Assembly (NCBI GenBank): GCA_029263315.1 | Contig: JAJCXR010000049.1 | Span: 101,524 to 165,523 of the forward strand | Direction: 5' to 3' | Source of the DNA: Acidobacteriota bacterium | Lineage (GTDB): Bacteria; Acidobacteriota; Thermoanaerobaculia; Multivoradales; J023 | Length of the DNA: 64,000 nt | In this document: positions 32,650 to 41,076 of the stretch, piece by piece | Position numbering within the stretch: the stretch's first letter is position 1 | Layout of the letters: every line of letters starts with the position of its first letter | Translations under genes and position numbers: made by a program | The notes under the pieces: model-generated | Databases searched by the model: none | What the model was told of the DNA's origin: nothing | What the model saw: the letters and a program-made list of their open reading frames with translations, nothing else

Positions 32650-33867
32650 TTACCCTGCGTCCCCTGGGGGAGGGCGATAGTACGTGAAAAACAGCTCGGA
32701 ATTGTCGAGATCGTCGGGGTCTTCATTGTGCCGCATGTCATCCCATGCAATGCCGAATCCGCCGTCGAGGAGAGATATCGCGGGGAAAAAGGAATCATTC
32801 TTTGAGTAGGTGAGTTGGATATCTTCCTTAGCCTGCGGGCTCGCTGGATCAATCGTCAAAACATAGATTTGATACTCACCCGTGGCGTTGTTGATGTACG
32901 GGATCGTGAAGGTTGATCCGTTCCAAGCAATGGTGGCTCCATACGAGTTACCGTCCCTCAGAGTCATGCGAGTCGACTTCAACTCATCAGTCAGACTATG
33001 CAGGAACGCGAAATAGACACCGTTGTTGTTCTCGTCTCCTTCCTTGGAGTCATACCAGGCAATACCGTAGCCATCGTCCGTTGGGGCGATGTCAGGGTAT
33101 TTCGATGGGAAGCCGTCGTCTTCGCTAAGGCGCCGTTGCCGACTGTCTCTCAACTCGGGAGAGCTGGTAATCACGTAGATCTCATTGGATTTGGTCTCGA
33201 ATTCGGTGTCCAAGATAATGAGAAGCGTAGCGTCGGGGTGGTAAATCCCGTTGATATTCCAAGTTGTCGTCGACGCTCTACCGATCCACTTCGAGCTTGC
33301 GATGGGTATGCCATTCTTCCCGATGCGCTGAGCGAGAACATCAACTCGTTCACTCAGCGGATCTTCTTCCAGCCAAGCAGCGCAGAATTCGTTCCCATTC
33401 CACACCACGATGGGATCTCTCGCTCTGCTCTTGGCAGTGCTCAATGTGAATTCTTCAAGTATTCTGCCGTCTAAGGCCAACAGTGCAAACTTGACTTGAT
33501 AATGGTCTTTGGAAAGGACGTCGTACCACACAAGTCCGAAGCGCTCACCGTTCCATACCAAGCGAGGCTCGAGAGAGTTGTGGAGGTTGTTCGTCAACCT
33601 TACTTCTGGCGACTTTCTGGAGCCATTCTTGTCGACGTTGGTATAGTAGATCTCGCCGTCGCCGTGGCGAGTATCGTACCAGACGATTCCAAAACCGTTT
33701 GGGATCGCGCTGATCGTGACCTCGAAGACACCAGCTCCGCTGTCGCTGACTTGATATTCCTTGATGGCAGGATCATCGGGCATTCTTCTTGAGTCCTGTT
33801 TCAGAGGCAGACAGGCCGTCACCGCTACTGTTATGACGATCAACGAGTTAGTCCAAAGAGCTCTCAT
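32650..33867 (-). CDS. Lipoprotein with seven propeller-like repeats
   Basis: A 405-residue protein with a lipoprotein signal peptide (RALWTNSLIVITVAVTACLP). Seven repeats follow, best seen as PNGFGIVWYDTRHGDGEIYY, RLVWNGERFGLVWYD, IVVWNGNEFCAAWLEED, GYGIAWYDSKEG, TIAWNGSTFTIPYINN and GGFGIAWDDMRHNED, with one degenerate repeat in the middle. This suggests a seven-bladed beta-propeller. No enzyme motif is seen. It is the last gene of the minus arm of the cobalamin island, convergent with cobQ. Codon use is visibly less GC-rich than in the surrounding chromosome. Confidence 0.8.
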   Translation of the reverse strand: MRALWTNSLIVITVAVTACLPLKQDSRRMPDDPAIKEYQVSDSGAGVFEVTISAIPNGFGIVWYDTRHGDGEIYYTNVDKNGSRKSPEVRLTNNLHNSLEPRLVWNGERFGLVWYDVLSKDHYQVKFALLALDGRILEEFTLSTAKSRARDPIVVWNGNEFCAAWLEEDPLSERVDVLAQRIGKNGIPIASSKWIGRASTTTWNINGIYHPDATLLIILDTEFETKSNEIYVITSSPELRDSRQRRLSEDDGFPSKYPDIAPTDDGYGIAWYDSKEGDENNNGVYFAFLHSLTDELKSTRMTLRDGNSYGATIAWNGSTFTIPYINNATGEYQIYVLTIDPASPQAKEDIQLTYSKNDSFFPAISLLDGGFGIAWDDMRHNEDPDDLDNSELFFTYYRPPPGDAG

Positions 33868-33945
33868 GTCTTGACGTCTCCTTTGTTTTGGGGTGTTTCT
33901 CAAAGTGCTCTCTTTTCTGTCGATAATCACCGGCCACAAGCCAAG

Positions 33946-35298
33946 CTATTCGGTTTGCGTGCATTCCTCAGAAGACTCCCGGGAGTCGTGATCTGGCAAC
34001 AGGGACTCGACCTCGCGGATCGGCCGGATAGCATAGGCCCCGAGGACGACGCCGGCTCCCAGAATCCCGCTCAACACGTACAGAAGAGCGATGCCTGCAC
34101 CCGGTCCGTTGCCGACCAGCCAAACAAATTTGTTCGCCAGCGCGCCCCCCGGCGCCATGGCCGGTTCGAAGATCCGGTCGGCCAGAGGACCCGCCACCAA
34201 CAATGTGAGTGGAGCGGCAATCTCCGCGACCAAGCGCCTGGCAGCGAGCACCCGGCCCTGAAGGTGAGCCGGCACCTTTGATTGCCAAATGGCCTGATGG
34301 CTCCCTAGAACGAGGGGGTAGAAAAATGACGCCATGAAGGCAGAGAAGCTCCAGACCACTGCCGTGCGTCCGATGCCCATCAGGACTTGCCCGAGCAAGC
34401 TGATCCCGAGAAAACCCAGCAAGACTCCATTGATTTTCCGCTTGGGGCCTCCCCAGAGGACAACCACAAGCCCCCCCATCACGCCGCCCAAAGCACCGAC
34501 TGATAGAACGCTGCCCAACAGCACCTCGTTGTTGCCCGAGCGGGCCAGGAGCATCGGCGGGATCAGGACTCCGAACATCGCCAGCATGTTGCTAAGGAAC
34601 AATACCGCTTGCAGCCCCAACAGACTCCGGCGACGCCAGATATATCGAAAACCGAATAATACGTCGTGCCAAAGACGGTATTTCGGAGCTCGAGCCCCCG
34701 ATTCAAGAGGCCGCGTGGCTGGTGGGAGGGACACCAGCATCAGAGTGATCATCGCCAAGCCGAAGGTGAGCAGATCAACGCACATGATGCCGGCCATTCC
34801 AATCGTGTTCAGACAAAAAGCTGCCAGCGCTGGTGCCAGAACCCAGGATCCAGACAGACCCAAAGAGAGCATCCCGCTGGCTCTCGCGTAATGCTCTTTG
34901 GGTAATAGGACGGTGACGATGGCGGTGTAAGCCGGTGACTGGAAGCTGAGGCAAATCCCTACGATGATTTTTGTTGCGTAGAGATGCCAGACCTCAAGGC
35001 CTCCAGTGAGGTAGACCGTCAATAAAATCAGGGTCACGAGAGCGGTTCCGCCATCGCTGGCCATCATCACCCGCCGACGGTCCCAGCGGTCGACCAGGGC
35101 GCCCGCGAAGGGGCCTACGAGCAGCACGGGAAGAACTGAATAAAACTCCACAAGGGCCACCGCGGTGACTTGGCCAGTGGTCTGCCAGATCCAAATGGTC
35201 AAGGCGAAGCTGGTCATCGCCGAGCCGATCAGCGAGGCGACCTGGCCGAGCCAGATCCAGCCAAAGGTCCGGCCCGCGCCGGAAAGCACTAACTTCAT
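33946..35298 (-). CDS. MFS transporter (macrolide-efflux/MFS_3 type)
   Basis: A 450-residue permease with about twelve membrane helices. The MFS loop-2/3 motif is in FAGALVDRWDRRRVMMASDG, and the second half has the related SKVPAHLQGRVLAARRLVAE. The overall pattern (GQVASLIGSAMTSFALTIWI near the N-terminus) resembles MefA/enterobactin-exporter-like proteins. The substrate is unknown; within a cobalamin island it could export a corrinoid or an unrelated compound. It lies 78 bp upstream of the propeller lipoprotein gene on the same strand. Confidence 0.88.
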   Translation of the reverse strand: MKLVLSGAGRTFGWIWLGQVASLIGSAMTSFALTIWIWQTTGQVTAVALVEFYSVLPVLLVGPFAGALVDRWDRRRVMMASDGGTALVTLILLTVYLTGGLEVWHLYATKIIVGICLSFQSPAYTAIVTVLLPKEHYARASGMLSLGLSGSWVLAPALAAFCLNTIGMAGIMCVDLLTFGLAMITLMLVSLPPATRPLESGARAPKYRLWHDVLFGFRYIWRRRSLLGLQAVLFLSNMLAMFGVLIPPMLLARSGNNEVLLGSVLSVGALGGVMGGLVVVLWGGPKRKINGVLLGFLGISLLGQVLMGIGRTAVVWSFSAFMASFFYPLVLGSHQAIWQSKVPAHLQGRVLAARRLVAEIAAPLTLLVAGPLADRIFEPAMAPGGALANKFVWLVGNGPGAGIALLYVLSGILGAGVVLGAYAIRPIREVESLLPDHDSRESSEECTQTE

Positions 35299-35409
35299 CG
35301 GCGCCGGATGACCCGCAGACTATTGAGCTCAAGCCAATAGGAGTGGCGGTCTTGGGCCGCGGCCGCGATCTGTCGATAGCGGCCACATCGTGAGCGTCGC
35401 CCTGGCCAG

Positions 35410-36570
35410 CTAGGGGTGGTGTTGGTGAGTGTCATCGACGCTGGCCCTGTTTGGACTCCCTATCTCTGTGAACCATTGACTGAGAACCTCCCCGATCACT
35501 CGATGTCCATTGTTGTTGAGATGCGGATCTCGCTTGGCATAGAGGGCCTCGTTGTTCTTTCTGAAGGACTCACGTAGAGGGGGAAGCAGGTCGAGATATG
35601 GCACGCCGTGCGTCTCAGCATATTCCGCGATGTATTTTTGGGGGAAACGGATGTCATATCCGTTTCCCATCGGATGAACAACATAGACTTGTTCTTTGTA
35701 AGGTATTGCAGCGATCTGAAAGGTCACCTCATTCTCGCGCAGGAATTGCTCGATTCTACCGAGAGTCTTGAGTGAGATATCTATTGTTTGCATTGCCACT
35801 TCTGGATATGCAACTTGCGACCAGAAGGAATAATCTGTAAACGCTCGACCGACTTCCAAGTACTCTTGGGAGAGATTGTTCTCTCCCATCGACTGGCGCA
35901 GCTTTGCAAACGCTCTGTAAGTTGCGAAGTGCCCTGAGAGGAACCAGCCAATTTTTGTGGTGTCGTCTGTGTGATATTCAGAGGACACCTTTTCTGCAAA
36001 ATTTTCGAAGTCGAACAACCCGACGCCATTTTCAATGGTGTATTGATCAAGCCCCAGGAAGGTATCCCGAAAATCGTTGCCAGCAAAGGCCATCAATATG
36101 ACGTGATCCGGCTGGAATCTTATGACTTCTTCTTTAATGATCAGCTCGGCATCGTCGAATCCATATCCTGGAACGCCAAAATTCAAGATTTCATATCCTT
36201 CATAAGAAACATCTGCTGCGAATCTGCCGACGAAAGTGGCTTCAAACGAATCGGCCCAGCAACCGAAGGTGAAAGAGTCACCGACAAACGCAATTCTTGG
36301 CTTCGTCTTGTGGACGTCTATCTCGGCTGACGACATACCGTGAGAATTCGTTTTGATATCGATCTCGCGACCATCGACCACCGTGTTGAGCTGTAGATCA
36401 GGCTTGAGCCTGTAGGACCCTGTTTTATGTGGATTTTCCATGAGAATCGGCACATAGGAGTTTTCCCCTGGCCGCTCAGCAATACGAAGCCAGATTTCGA
36501 TGAATGAGAGTAAGCCCAAAGCGATAAGATTGATCAGTCCCACTTTCGCCAGAGCGGATCGTACTTTCAT
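35410..36570 (-). CDS. Membrane-anchored SGNH-hydrolase-like protein
   Basis: The 386-residue protein has one N-terminal membrane helix (VGLINLIALGLLSFIEIWL). The SGNH core follows: block I RIAFVGDSFTFG with the nucleophile Ser, GND in MAFAGNDFRDTF (block III), and the C-terminal DPHLNNNGHRVIGE carrying the catalytic Asp-x-x-His (block V). The catalytic set is complete, so it is likely an esterase or acetyl hydrolase acting in the periplasm. The substrate is unknown. The gene has the lowest GC content of the region by eye. Confidence 0.85.
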   Translation of the reverse strand: MKVRSALAKVGLINLIALGLLSFIEIWLRIAERPGENSYVPILMENPHKTGSYRLKPDLQLNTVVDGREIDIKTNSHGMSSAEIDVHKTKPRIAFVGDSFTFGCWADSFEATFVGRFAADVSYEGYEILNFGVPGYGFDDAELIIKEEVIRFQPDHVILMAFAGNDFRDTFLGLDQYTIENGVGLFDFENFAEKVSSEYHTDDTTKIGWFLSGHFATYRAFAKLRQSMGENNLSQEYLEVGRAFTDYSFWSQVAYPEVAMQTIDISLKTLGRIEQFLRENEVTFQIAAIPYKEQVYVVHPMGNGYDIRFPQKYIAEYAETHGVPYLDLLPPLRESFRKNNEALYAKRDPHLNNNGHRVIGEVLSQWFTEIGSPNRASVDDTHQHHP

Positions 36571-36710
36571 CCTGCACTACCTTTCTTCCCGTTCGGCGGA
36601 GCCCTTGGAACCTCCATCACGATTCTTATGAAGATAGCGGAAAGAGCTGAGGGTGAGAAAGAATCGCCTACCTCCCTAGTGGTTCAGGCTGCGTGGGTGG
36701 GAGGGTTCCG

Positions 36711-38489
36711 CTATTGACCTAGCAGAGCATCGAGATCAAACGGATAATAGGCGTTCAAGAATTTTACGCGGACGGAATCGAAGCTGAAGGGATCTGAATT
36801 GGTGATGGTGTCGAGGGCCGCCGCTGGACTCGCGGCGTCCGTTGTTTCGAGATCGCCAATGATGCCCCCCGTGACTTCGATGACCACACCGTTGCCGGTC
36901 CAATCGGAAGCGGCGAGGTGAAAGACATGATCGGTACGGGTTCTCCACAAGCGATGCAGCGCGTCCGGCTCCCAGAAGTAGTTGGGTGCGTTGACATTGT
37001 TGCTGGTGCTTGGGGCGCCGACGGTGGAAGGAATCATCAGAATGTCGATTCCGGACTTGGCCAGGTGGGTCGAGGTTTCTGGGAAGAGTGCATCACGGCC
37101 GGTCAGCAGGCCGACTCGAGCATGCGGGAGATCGAGGTAAATGGGTTCGGCTCCTGTGCCATTGCCCAATAGCGAGTCGTGGATCTGTCGCGATAGCTGG
37201 GGAGCCTGACCCGGCTGAAAGATCACCAGCGCCTGGGGCAGGCCGGCACTGCCACCCTGCTCGAGGACTGTGGTCGCTAGGAGAAGGATGCCATTATTTT
37301 CGACGAAGTCTTGCAGACCCACCCAATGGCTCGCATGCGACCAGTTGGGATCCGATGCGTTGATTGGAAAGGTGGTGATACCGAGTCCAGGCAACACGAC
37401 AAGATCCGCCGATTCACCTGAGTCCGTCCAGATTTGCTCGACGGTCGCCAAGTTTGCTTCCGGGAAGAAGACCTTCGGCTGGTATGCGATGGAAGCGATC
37501 CGGGTCGTTCCATCCGGCGGCAGGCCCGGCACCATCTGGTTGCCGAGATCTGGACGGTAGAAGAGGTTGGCGATCTCGCCGTAGGCCTCGGGCCGACGGA
37601 AATTCACAGAGTATCCGGGGTTGGAGTCGGTGCCGATGCGGTAATGCGGCACATCCACGTCGTAATAAAGGATCGTGTCAGCAGGAACAGGATCATCCTC
37701 CGCCCGATGGATGAGCTGGATCTCGCCGTCGGGGGTGATGAAAGCCGAGGGGGCGTCGTCCATGAAATAAGTGAACGGGAAGCCGAACCGGGTGTCGATT
37801 TCGGTCCCCCAGCGGTTGGCGGTGAAGAACCAGAGGGAATTCTCCCGCGCCCGGGTCTGCCAAATCAGCTCCTGGCCGACCCGCCCCCACCAGTTGGCGG
37901 GCAGCAGCACGAGATCAGCTCCCTTGAGCGCGGCAATGCGGATCCAATCCGGCAGATAGACGTCTGAACAAATCATCAAGCCGAGATCTCCGTAGGGAGT
38001 TGGGATGATGTCGAAAGGGACAATCCCGCGGTCATGCCAACCGCTCAATCCGCGCTTCTGGCGGGTGGTTTCCAGTCCGTTTGGCCCGAACAGCACCACC
38101 GTGTTGTAGACCTCCCCGGTTACCACTACCTCGGCGATCGCGACGACCACGTAACCCTGATGTTGGATCGCCAGGTCGCGTATGGCGCTCAGCTCCGGGT
38201 AGGGATCGGTGAAACCCAGCCCCGCCAGCACCTCGGCCCGGGTGATCGAAAAGCCGGTGGTCGCCGCCTCGGGGGTGACCACGATGTTGGCGCCGTTGAG
38301 AAAAGCTTCTTCGACTAGCGAATTGAGAGTCGAGACATTGGCCTCGGCATCGCCCAGCACCGGGAAGGAATGGATCAAGGCAACTTTCCCGGGAATCGCC
38401 TGGGCACTCGCGGCAAACAGGCCGAGAGCTAAGAAAAGAGTTGCTGCGAGAGGGTTGCAGGGCCGAAATGGAAGATGTTGACGGTTCAT
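36711..38489 (-). CDS. Secreted tandem nitrilase-superfamily protein (second domain inactive)
   Basis: A 592-residue protein with a Sec signal peptide (LAATLFLALGLFAASAQA, cleavage near 31) and a good ribosome-binding site (AGGAGG). Residues 35-330 form a carbon-nitrogen hydrolase domain with the full triad: Glu74 (VVTPEAATTGF), Lys145 (RQKRGL), Cys174 (GLMICSDVYLPD). Residues 335-590 are a second copy in which the Glu is Gly (VVLPGLGITTF) and the Cys is Gly (GLLTGRDALFPE). It is therefore an extracytoplasmic amidase, vanin/biotinidase-like in arrangement, with a degenerate partner domain. It sits 105 bp downstream of the btuB-like gene and is probably co-transcribed. Confidence 0.88.
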   Translation of the reverse strand: MNRQHLPFRPCNPLAATLFLALGLFAASAQAIPGKVALIHSFPVLGDAEANVSTLNSLVEEAFLNGANIVVTPEAATTGFSITRAEVLAGLGFTDPYPELSAIRDLAIQHQGYVVVAIAEVVVTGEVYNTVVLFGPNGLETTRQKRGLSGWHDRGIVPFDIIPTPYGDLGLMICSDVYLPDWIRIAALKGADLVLLPANWWGRVGQELIWQTRARENSLWFFTANRWGTEIDTRFGFPFTYFMDDAPSAFITPDGEIQLIHRAEDDPVPADTILYYDVDVPHYRIGTDSNPGYSVNFRRPEAYGEIANLFYRPDLGNQMVPGLPPDGTTRIASIAYQPKVFFPEANLATVEQIWTDSGESADLVVLPGLGITTFPINASDPNWSHASHWVGLQDFVENNGILLLATTVLEQGGSAGLPQALVIFQPGQAPQLSRQIHDSLLGNGTGAEPIYLDLPHARVGLLTGRDALFPETSTHLAKSGIDILMIPSTVGAPSTSNNVNAPNYFWEPDALHRLWRTRTDHVFHLAASDWTGNGVVIEVTGGIIGDLETTDAASPAAALDTITNSDPFSFDSVRVKFLNAYYPFDLDALLGQ

Positions 38490-38594
38490 CGGGTTTTACC
38501 TCCTGCGTTGTTCATTGTTGCTCTAGACATGGTTGGGATTTTGGATCTGAGTATCGCCGACTGAAAGGGCTGGCCGGTCGCCCCGCCGCAAGCG

Positions 38595-40493
38595 CTAGAA
38601 GTCCAGGCTGAGGCCCGCGATGGCTACGAAGCCAGGCGAGGTGAAGCCGTTGATCTCCTCATAGTTCTGACCCAGCAGGTTCTCGACGCGCAGGTAGGGG
38701 GCCCAAAGCTTGGTGGGCTGGTAGCTGAGCGAGAGATCGAGTCGTTCGTAGTCGTCCATGGCGCTACCGTCGGAATCGATGCGGTCCTGCACAGCGATGA
38801 GCGAAAGCACGCCGCTCAAGGATTCGACGGGCCTGAAGGTGAGGGAGATCACTCCCCGATGCTTAGGCCGCCGTGGCAGCGGATCTGCCGTCGTCTTGTC
38901 CTCCGAGTCCAGGTAAGTGTAGGACATGCTCAGATCGATGAATTGGCTCGGGGCGCAGCGCAGAGACGCTTCGATCCCTGAGGTTTCCGCTTCGTTGATG
39001 TTATTGGCCAGTAACGTTGCGCTGTCAAAACCGATGAGGTCGTCGAAGGTGTTGTAGAAGTAGGTGATGTCAAGAAGCACGCCCCCCCCGCGCAGCGTTT
39101 TCTCGAAGCCCAAATCAAACCCGCGGCTGGACTCCGGCCTCAGATCGGGGTTGCCAAAGAACGGGAAATAAAGCTCGTTCAGTGACGGTGCTCTAAATCC
39201 GGTGCCATAGCTGGTATGGATTCTCGTCCGCCCTTCGTTGAAGATCAACGCCAGGCTGCCGCGGTAGGTGGTCTCGTTGCCGACTTGTGAGTGATCATCG
39301 TTTCTCAGCCCGGTGGTGAGGTAGAGGCGATCGGCCCATGACCACTGGTTCTGTATAAAGAAGGACTCTAGATCCACCGTCTCATCAAGATTCTGGGGAT
39401 TGAATCCTTCTCGCCGTTCGACCGTGTACCCGAGGGAGACAATGTCGTTCTCGAACGGCTCCAGGTCTGCGAGTAAGGTGAGCTCCGAAGCTTGGTTCTC
39501 GATCGCAAAATTGTGGAAGACGGTGTCCGGGTCAGTGCCCAAGATGTCGTCGTCGGTGAGGCCGACGATCAAGGTTTGGGTCCACCAGCTGGTCACTGGT
39601 TTGCTGATTTTCAGCGATGCAAAGAGCGATTCGCGGGTGCTGAGATAGTTCAAGTCGTCGGTCGGGCCCACTCCGAAGGTGAATCCATCGAGCTCGGTCT
39701 CCGAGTCGGTGTAACGCAGCGTCAGATCCGCCCTTCCGTTTTCGAGAAAGTCGAATCCAAAACGGCCGGACACGGTGAGGTTCTCGAAGCCGTCCGGTTC
39801 GGTGTTCCCCGCCCGCTCACTGGCGGCCGAAACGCCTTCGGCGCTTTCGTAAGACACCGCAGCGTTATAGTCGATACGTTGATTGCCGCTGAGGGCTAGT
39901 CGGCCGCTGAAAAAGCTGTCACTGCCAGCCTCCACGCTCAGTGAGCGCTGAGCCTCCCCCGCCGCTTGACGAGTCAGGATGTTGATGACCCCACCCATCG
40001 CCTCCGAGCCGTAGAGGGTGCTCTGGGGCCCGCGAACGACTTCGATACGTTCGATGTTATCGGCCCGAATATTTGAGAGGTCGGCGCCGCCTGATGTCAC
40101 GCCGTTGATCCGGATGCCGTCGATCAAGACCAGGGTTTGTGCCGAACCGGCGCCTCGCAAGAAGGCGCTGGTGACGGCGCCAGGGCCACCGCTCTGAGTG
40201 ATCTCTAGCCCAGGGATGGTTCTCAGAAGCTCGAGCACAGAGGTTTTCTTGCGCTCTTCGATCTCTTTTAAACCGATCAAGCTGACCGAGCTGCCGATGG
40301 TATCGACAGAGGTCTCAAGGCGCGTCGCGGTGATGATCAATTCTTCCGAGACCGTGGTCTTTGGCTCTTCTTGGCTTTCCTCGGTTGCGGGTGTTTCGCC
40401 GCTGGCAGGTTTTTCTAGAGCCTGTTCCTGGAGTGGTAGAAAGGGAAATGATAACAACGTGAGTGCGACGTGGATCGCGAACCCTGTGCTCAT
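38595..40493 (-). CDS. btuB: TonB-dependent outer-membrane receptor (BtuB-like)
   Basis: The 632-residue receptor has a signal peptide, a TonB box-like EELIITATRLE (about residues 49-59, as in BtuB), and a plug domain (LELLRTIPGLEITQSGG, AFLRGAGSAQTLVLIDGIRI, VVRGPQSTLYGSEAMGGVIN). The 22-strand barrel region ends in an aromatic C-terminus (FVAIAGLSLDF). FRAPSLNELYFPFFGNPDLR is shared by BtuB-type receptors. It most likely takes up corrinoids to supply BtuF-BtuCD encoded opposite. No canonical cobalamin riboswitch was found upstream. Confidence 0.9.
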   Translation of the reverse strand: MSTGFAIHVALTLLSFPFLPLQEQALEKPASGETPATEESQEEPKTTVSEELIITATRLETSVDTIGSSVSLIGLKEIEERKKTSVLELLRTIPGLEITQSGGPGAVTSAFLRGAGSAQTLVLIDGIRINGVTSGGADLSNIRADNIERIEVVRGPQSTLYGSEAMGGVINILTRQAAGEAQRSLSVEAGSDSFFSGRLALSGNQRIDYNAAVSYESAEGVSAASERAGNTEPDGFENLTVSGRFGFDFLENGRADLTLRYTDSETELDGFTFGVGPTDDLNYLSTRESLFASLKISKPVTSWWTQTLIVGLTDDDILGTDPDTVFHNFAIENQASELTLLADLEPFENDIVSLGYTVERREGFNPQNLDETVDLESFFIQNQWSWADRLYLTTGLRNDDHSQVGNETTYRGSLALIFNEGRTRIHTSYGTGFRAPSLNELYFPFFGNPDLRPESSRGFDLGFEKTLRGGGVLLDITYFYNTFDDLIGFDSATLLANNINEAETSGIEASLRCAPSQFIDLSMSYTYLDSEDKTTADPLPRRPKHRGVISLTFRPVESLSGVLSLIAVQDRIDSDGSAMDDYERLDLSLSYQPTKLWAPYLRVENLLGQNYEEINGFTSPGFVAIAGLSLDF

Positions 40494-40506
40494 ATCGGGT
40501 ATCCCT

Positions 40507-40558
40507 TCAAATATGGTTGTCCTGGACTCCGCTCAAATATGGTTGTCCTGGACTCCAC
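40507..40558. repeat. 26-bp tandem duplication upstream of btuB
   Basis: Two adjacent units, each starting TCAAATATGGTTGTCC, lie 14 bp in front of the btuB ATG, at 40507-40532 and 40533-40558. They differ only in their last few bases. They lie in the leader of btuB and could be a duplicated operator or a slippage product. Confidence 0.85.
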
Positions 40559-40731
40559 CTCGACGCCGGGGTTTCGACGGGGGTCGATGAGGGTGATGAG
40601 GGCCTTGGGTAAACGGAAAGACTCCGAAAATTTTGCTGGGTCGAACAGGCGAGCTCATTTTGGCGACACCTTGCCTATCTCCCAATAGTGATCGAAACTG
40701 CCAGTGCGGAGCGCACCTTACGTGATCGATG

Positions 40732-40759
40732 GTACTTGGCAATCAGTACTTGGCAATCC
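40732..40759. repeat. 14-bp tandem duplication
   Basis: GTACTTGGCAATCA (40732-40745) is followed directly by GTACTTGGCAATCC (40746-40759). It is one of four such duplications in 450 bp of this gene-free stretch (40494-41076). Confidence 0.85.
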
Positions 40760-40777
40760 ATTGCCCCGCCATCGCGG

Positions 40778-40825
40778 GCCGGAATCGAACCAACGCTGAA
40801 GGAGCAACTAGATCTTCGAGTCTAT
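40778..40825 (-). other. Degenerate tRNA-like 3' half
   Basis: On the minus strand a T-arm can be drawn exactly (GTTGG TTCGATT CCGGC, 40778-40794). It is preceded by a small variable-arm hairpin (GCT CCTTC AGC) and an anticodon-arm-like TAGA CTCGAAGA TCTA that has an eight-base loop instead of seven. No acceptor stem or D-arm is found. It may be a decayed serine/leucine-type tRNA fragment left by integration at the island edge. Confidence 0.3.
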
Positions 40826-40851
40826 AACTCACATGCGCAACTCACATGCGC
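40826..40851. repeat. 13-bp tandem duplication
   Basis: AACTCACATGCGC occurs twice back to back, at 40826-40838 and 40839-40851, directly beside the tRNA-like remnant. Confidence 0.85.
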
Positions 40852-40919
40852 TTTTAGGAAAGCAGCACTCGTACTTTACCTTGGCGATTCACCGTCGTCA
40901 AGTGTGCATGTCACTATTT

Positions 40920-40957
40920 ACGAGTGCCTATCTCTACGAGTGCCTATCTCTGCGAGT
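40920..40957. repeat. 16-bp tandem duplication (2.3 units)
   Basis: ACGAGTGCCTATCTCT occurs at 40920-40935 and 40936-40951, followed by a partial third unit (GCGAGTG). It ends about ten bases before copy A of dispersed repeat family 2. Confidence 0.85.
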
Positions 40958-40967
40958 GTCCATCCAG

Positions 40968-41052
40968 TTTTACCGAATCGGCGCCAGTGGGAGGTCCTTC
41001 GAGCGAGCACGGAAGGAGCGCTGCCTGAGCCGTAGGGCCATGGGGACGAGAC
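40968..41052. repeat. Dispersed repeat family 2, copy A
   Basis: About 85 bp with the conserved core GGGAGGTCCTTCGAGCGAGC (40989-41008), then TGCCTGAGCCGTAGGG and GGGGACGAG. Copy B at 45062-45148 has the same order and orientation (GAATCGGTGCCAGCGGGAGG, TGCTGCCTCAGCCGCAGGG, GGGGACGGG). Copy A ends about 25 bp from the pyrE stop codon. Confidence 0.85.
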
Positions 41053-41076
41053 GTTTGTCGACTGGACGCTCCATCC

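Noticed and set aside
33946..35298. Antibiotic resistance gene
   Set aside because: The MFS_3 resemblance to macrolide exporters is general; the context is a cobalamin island and no resistance marker is nearby.
40778..40825. Intact tRNA gene
   Set aside because: Acceptor stem, D-arm and a seven-base anticodon loop are missing.
40507..40957. CRISPR array
   Set aside because: The repeats are adjacent without spacers, differ in unit length and number only two or so copies each; no cas genes are present.
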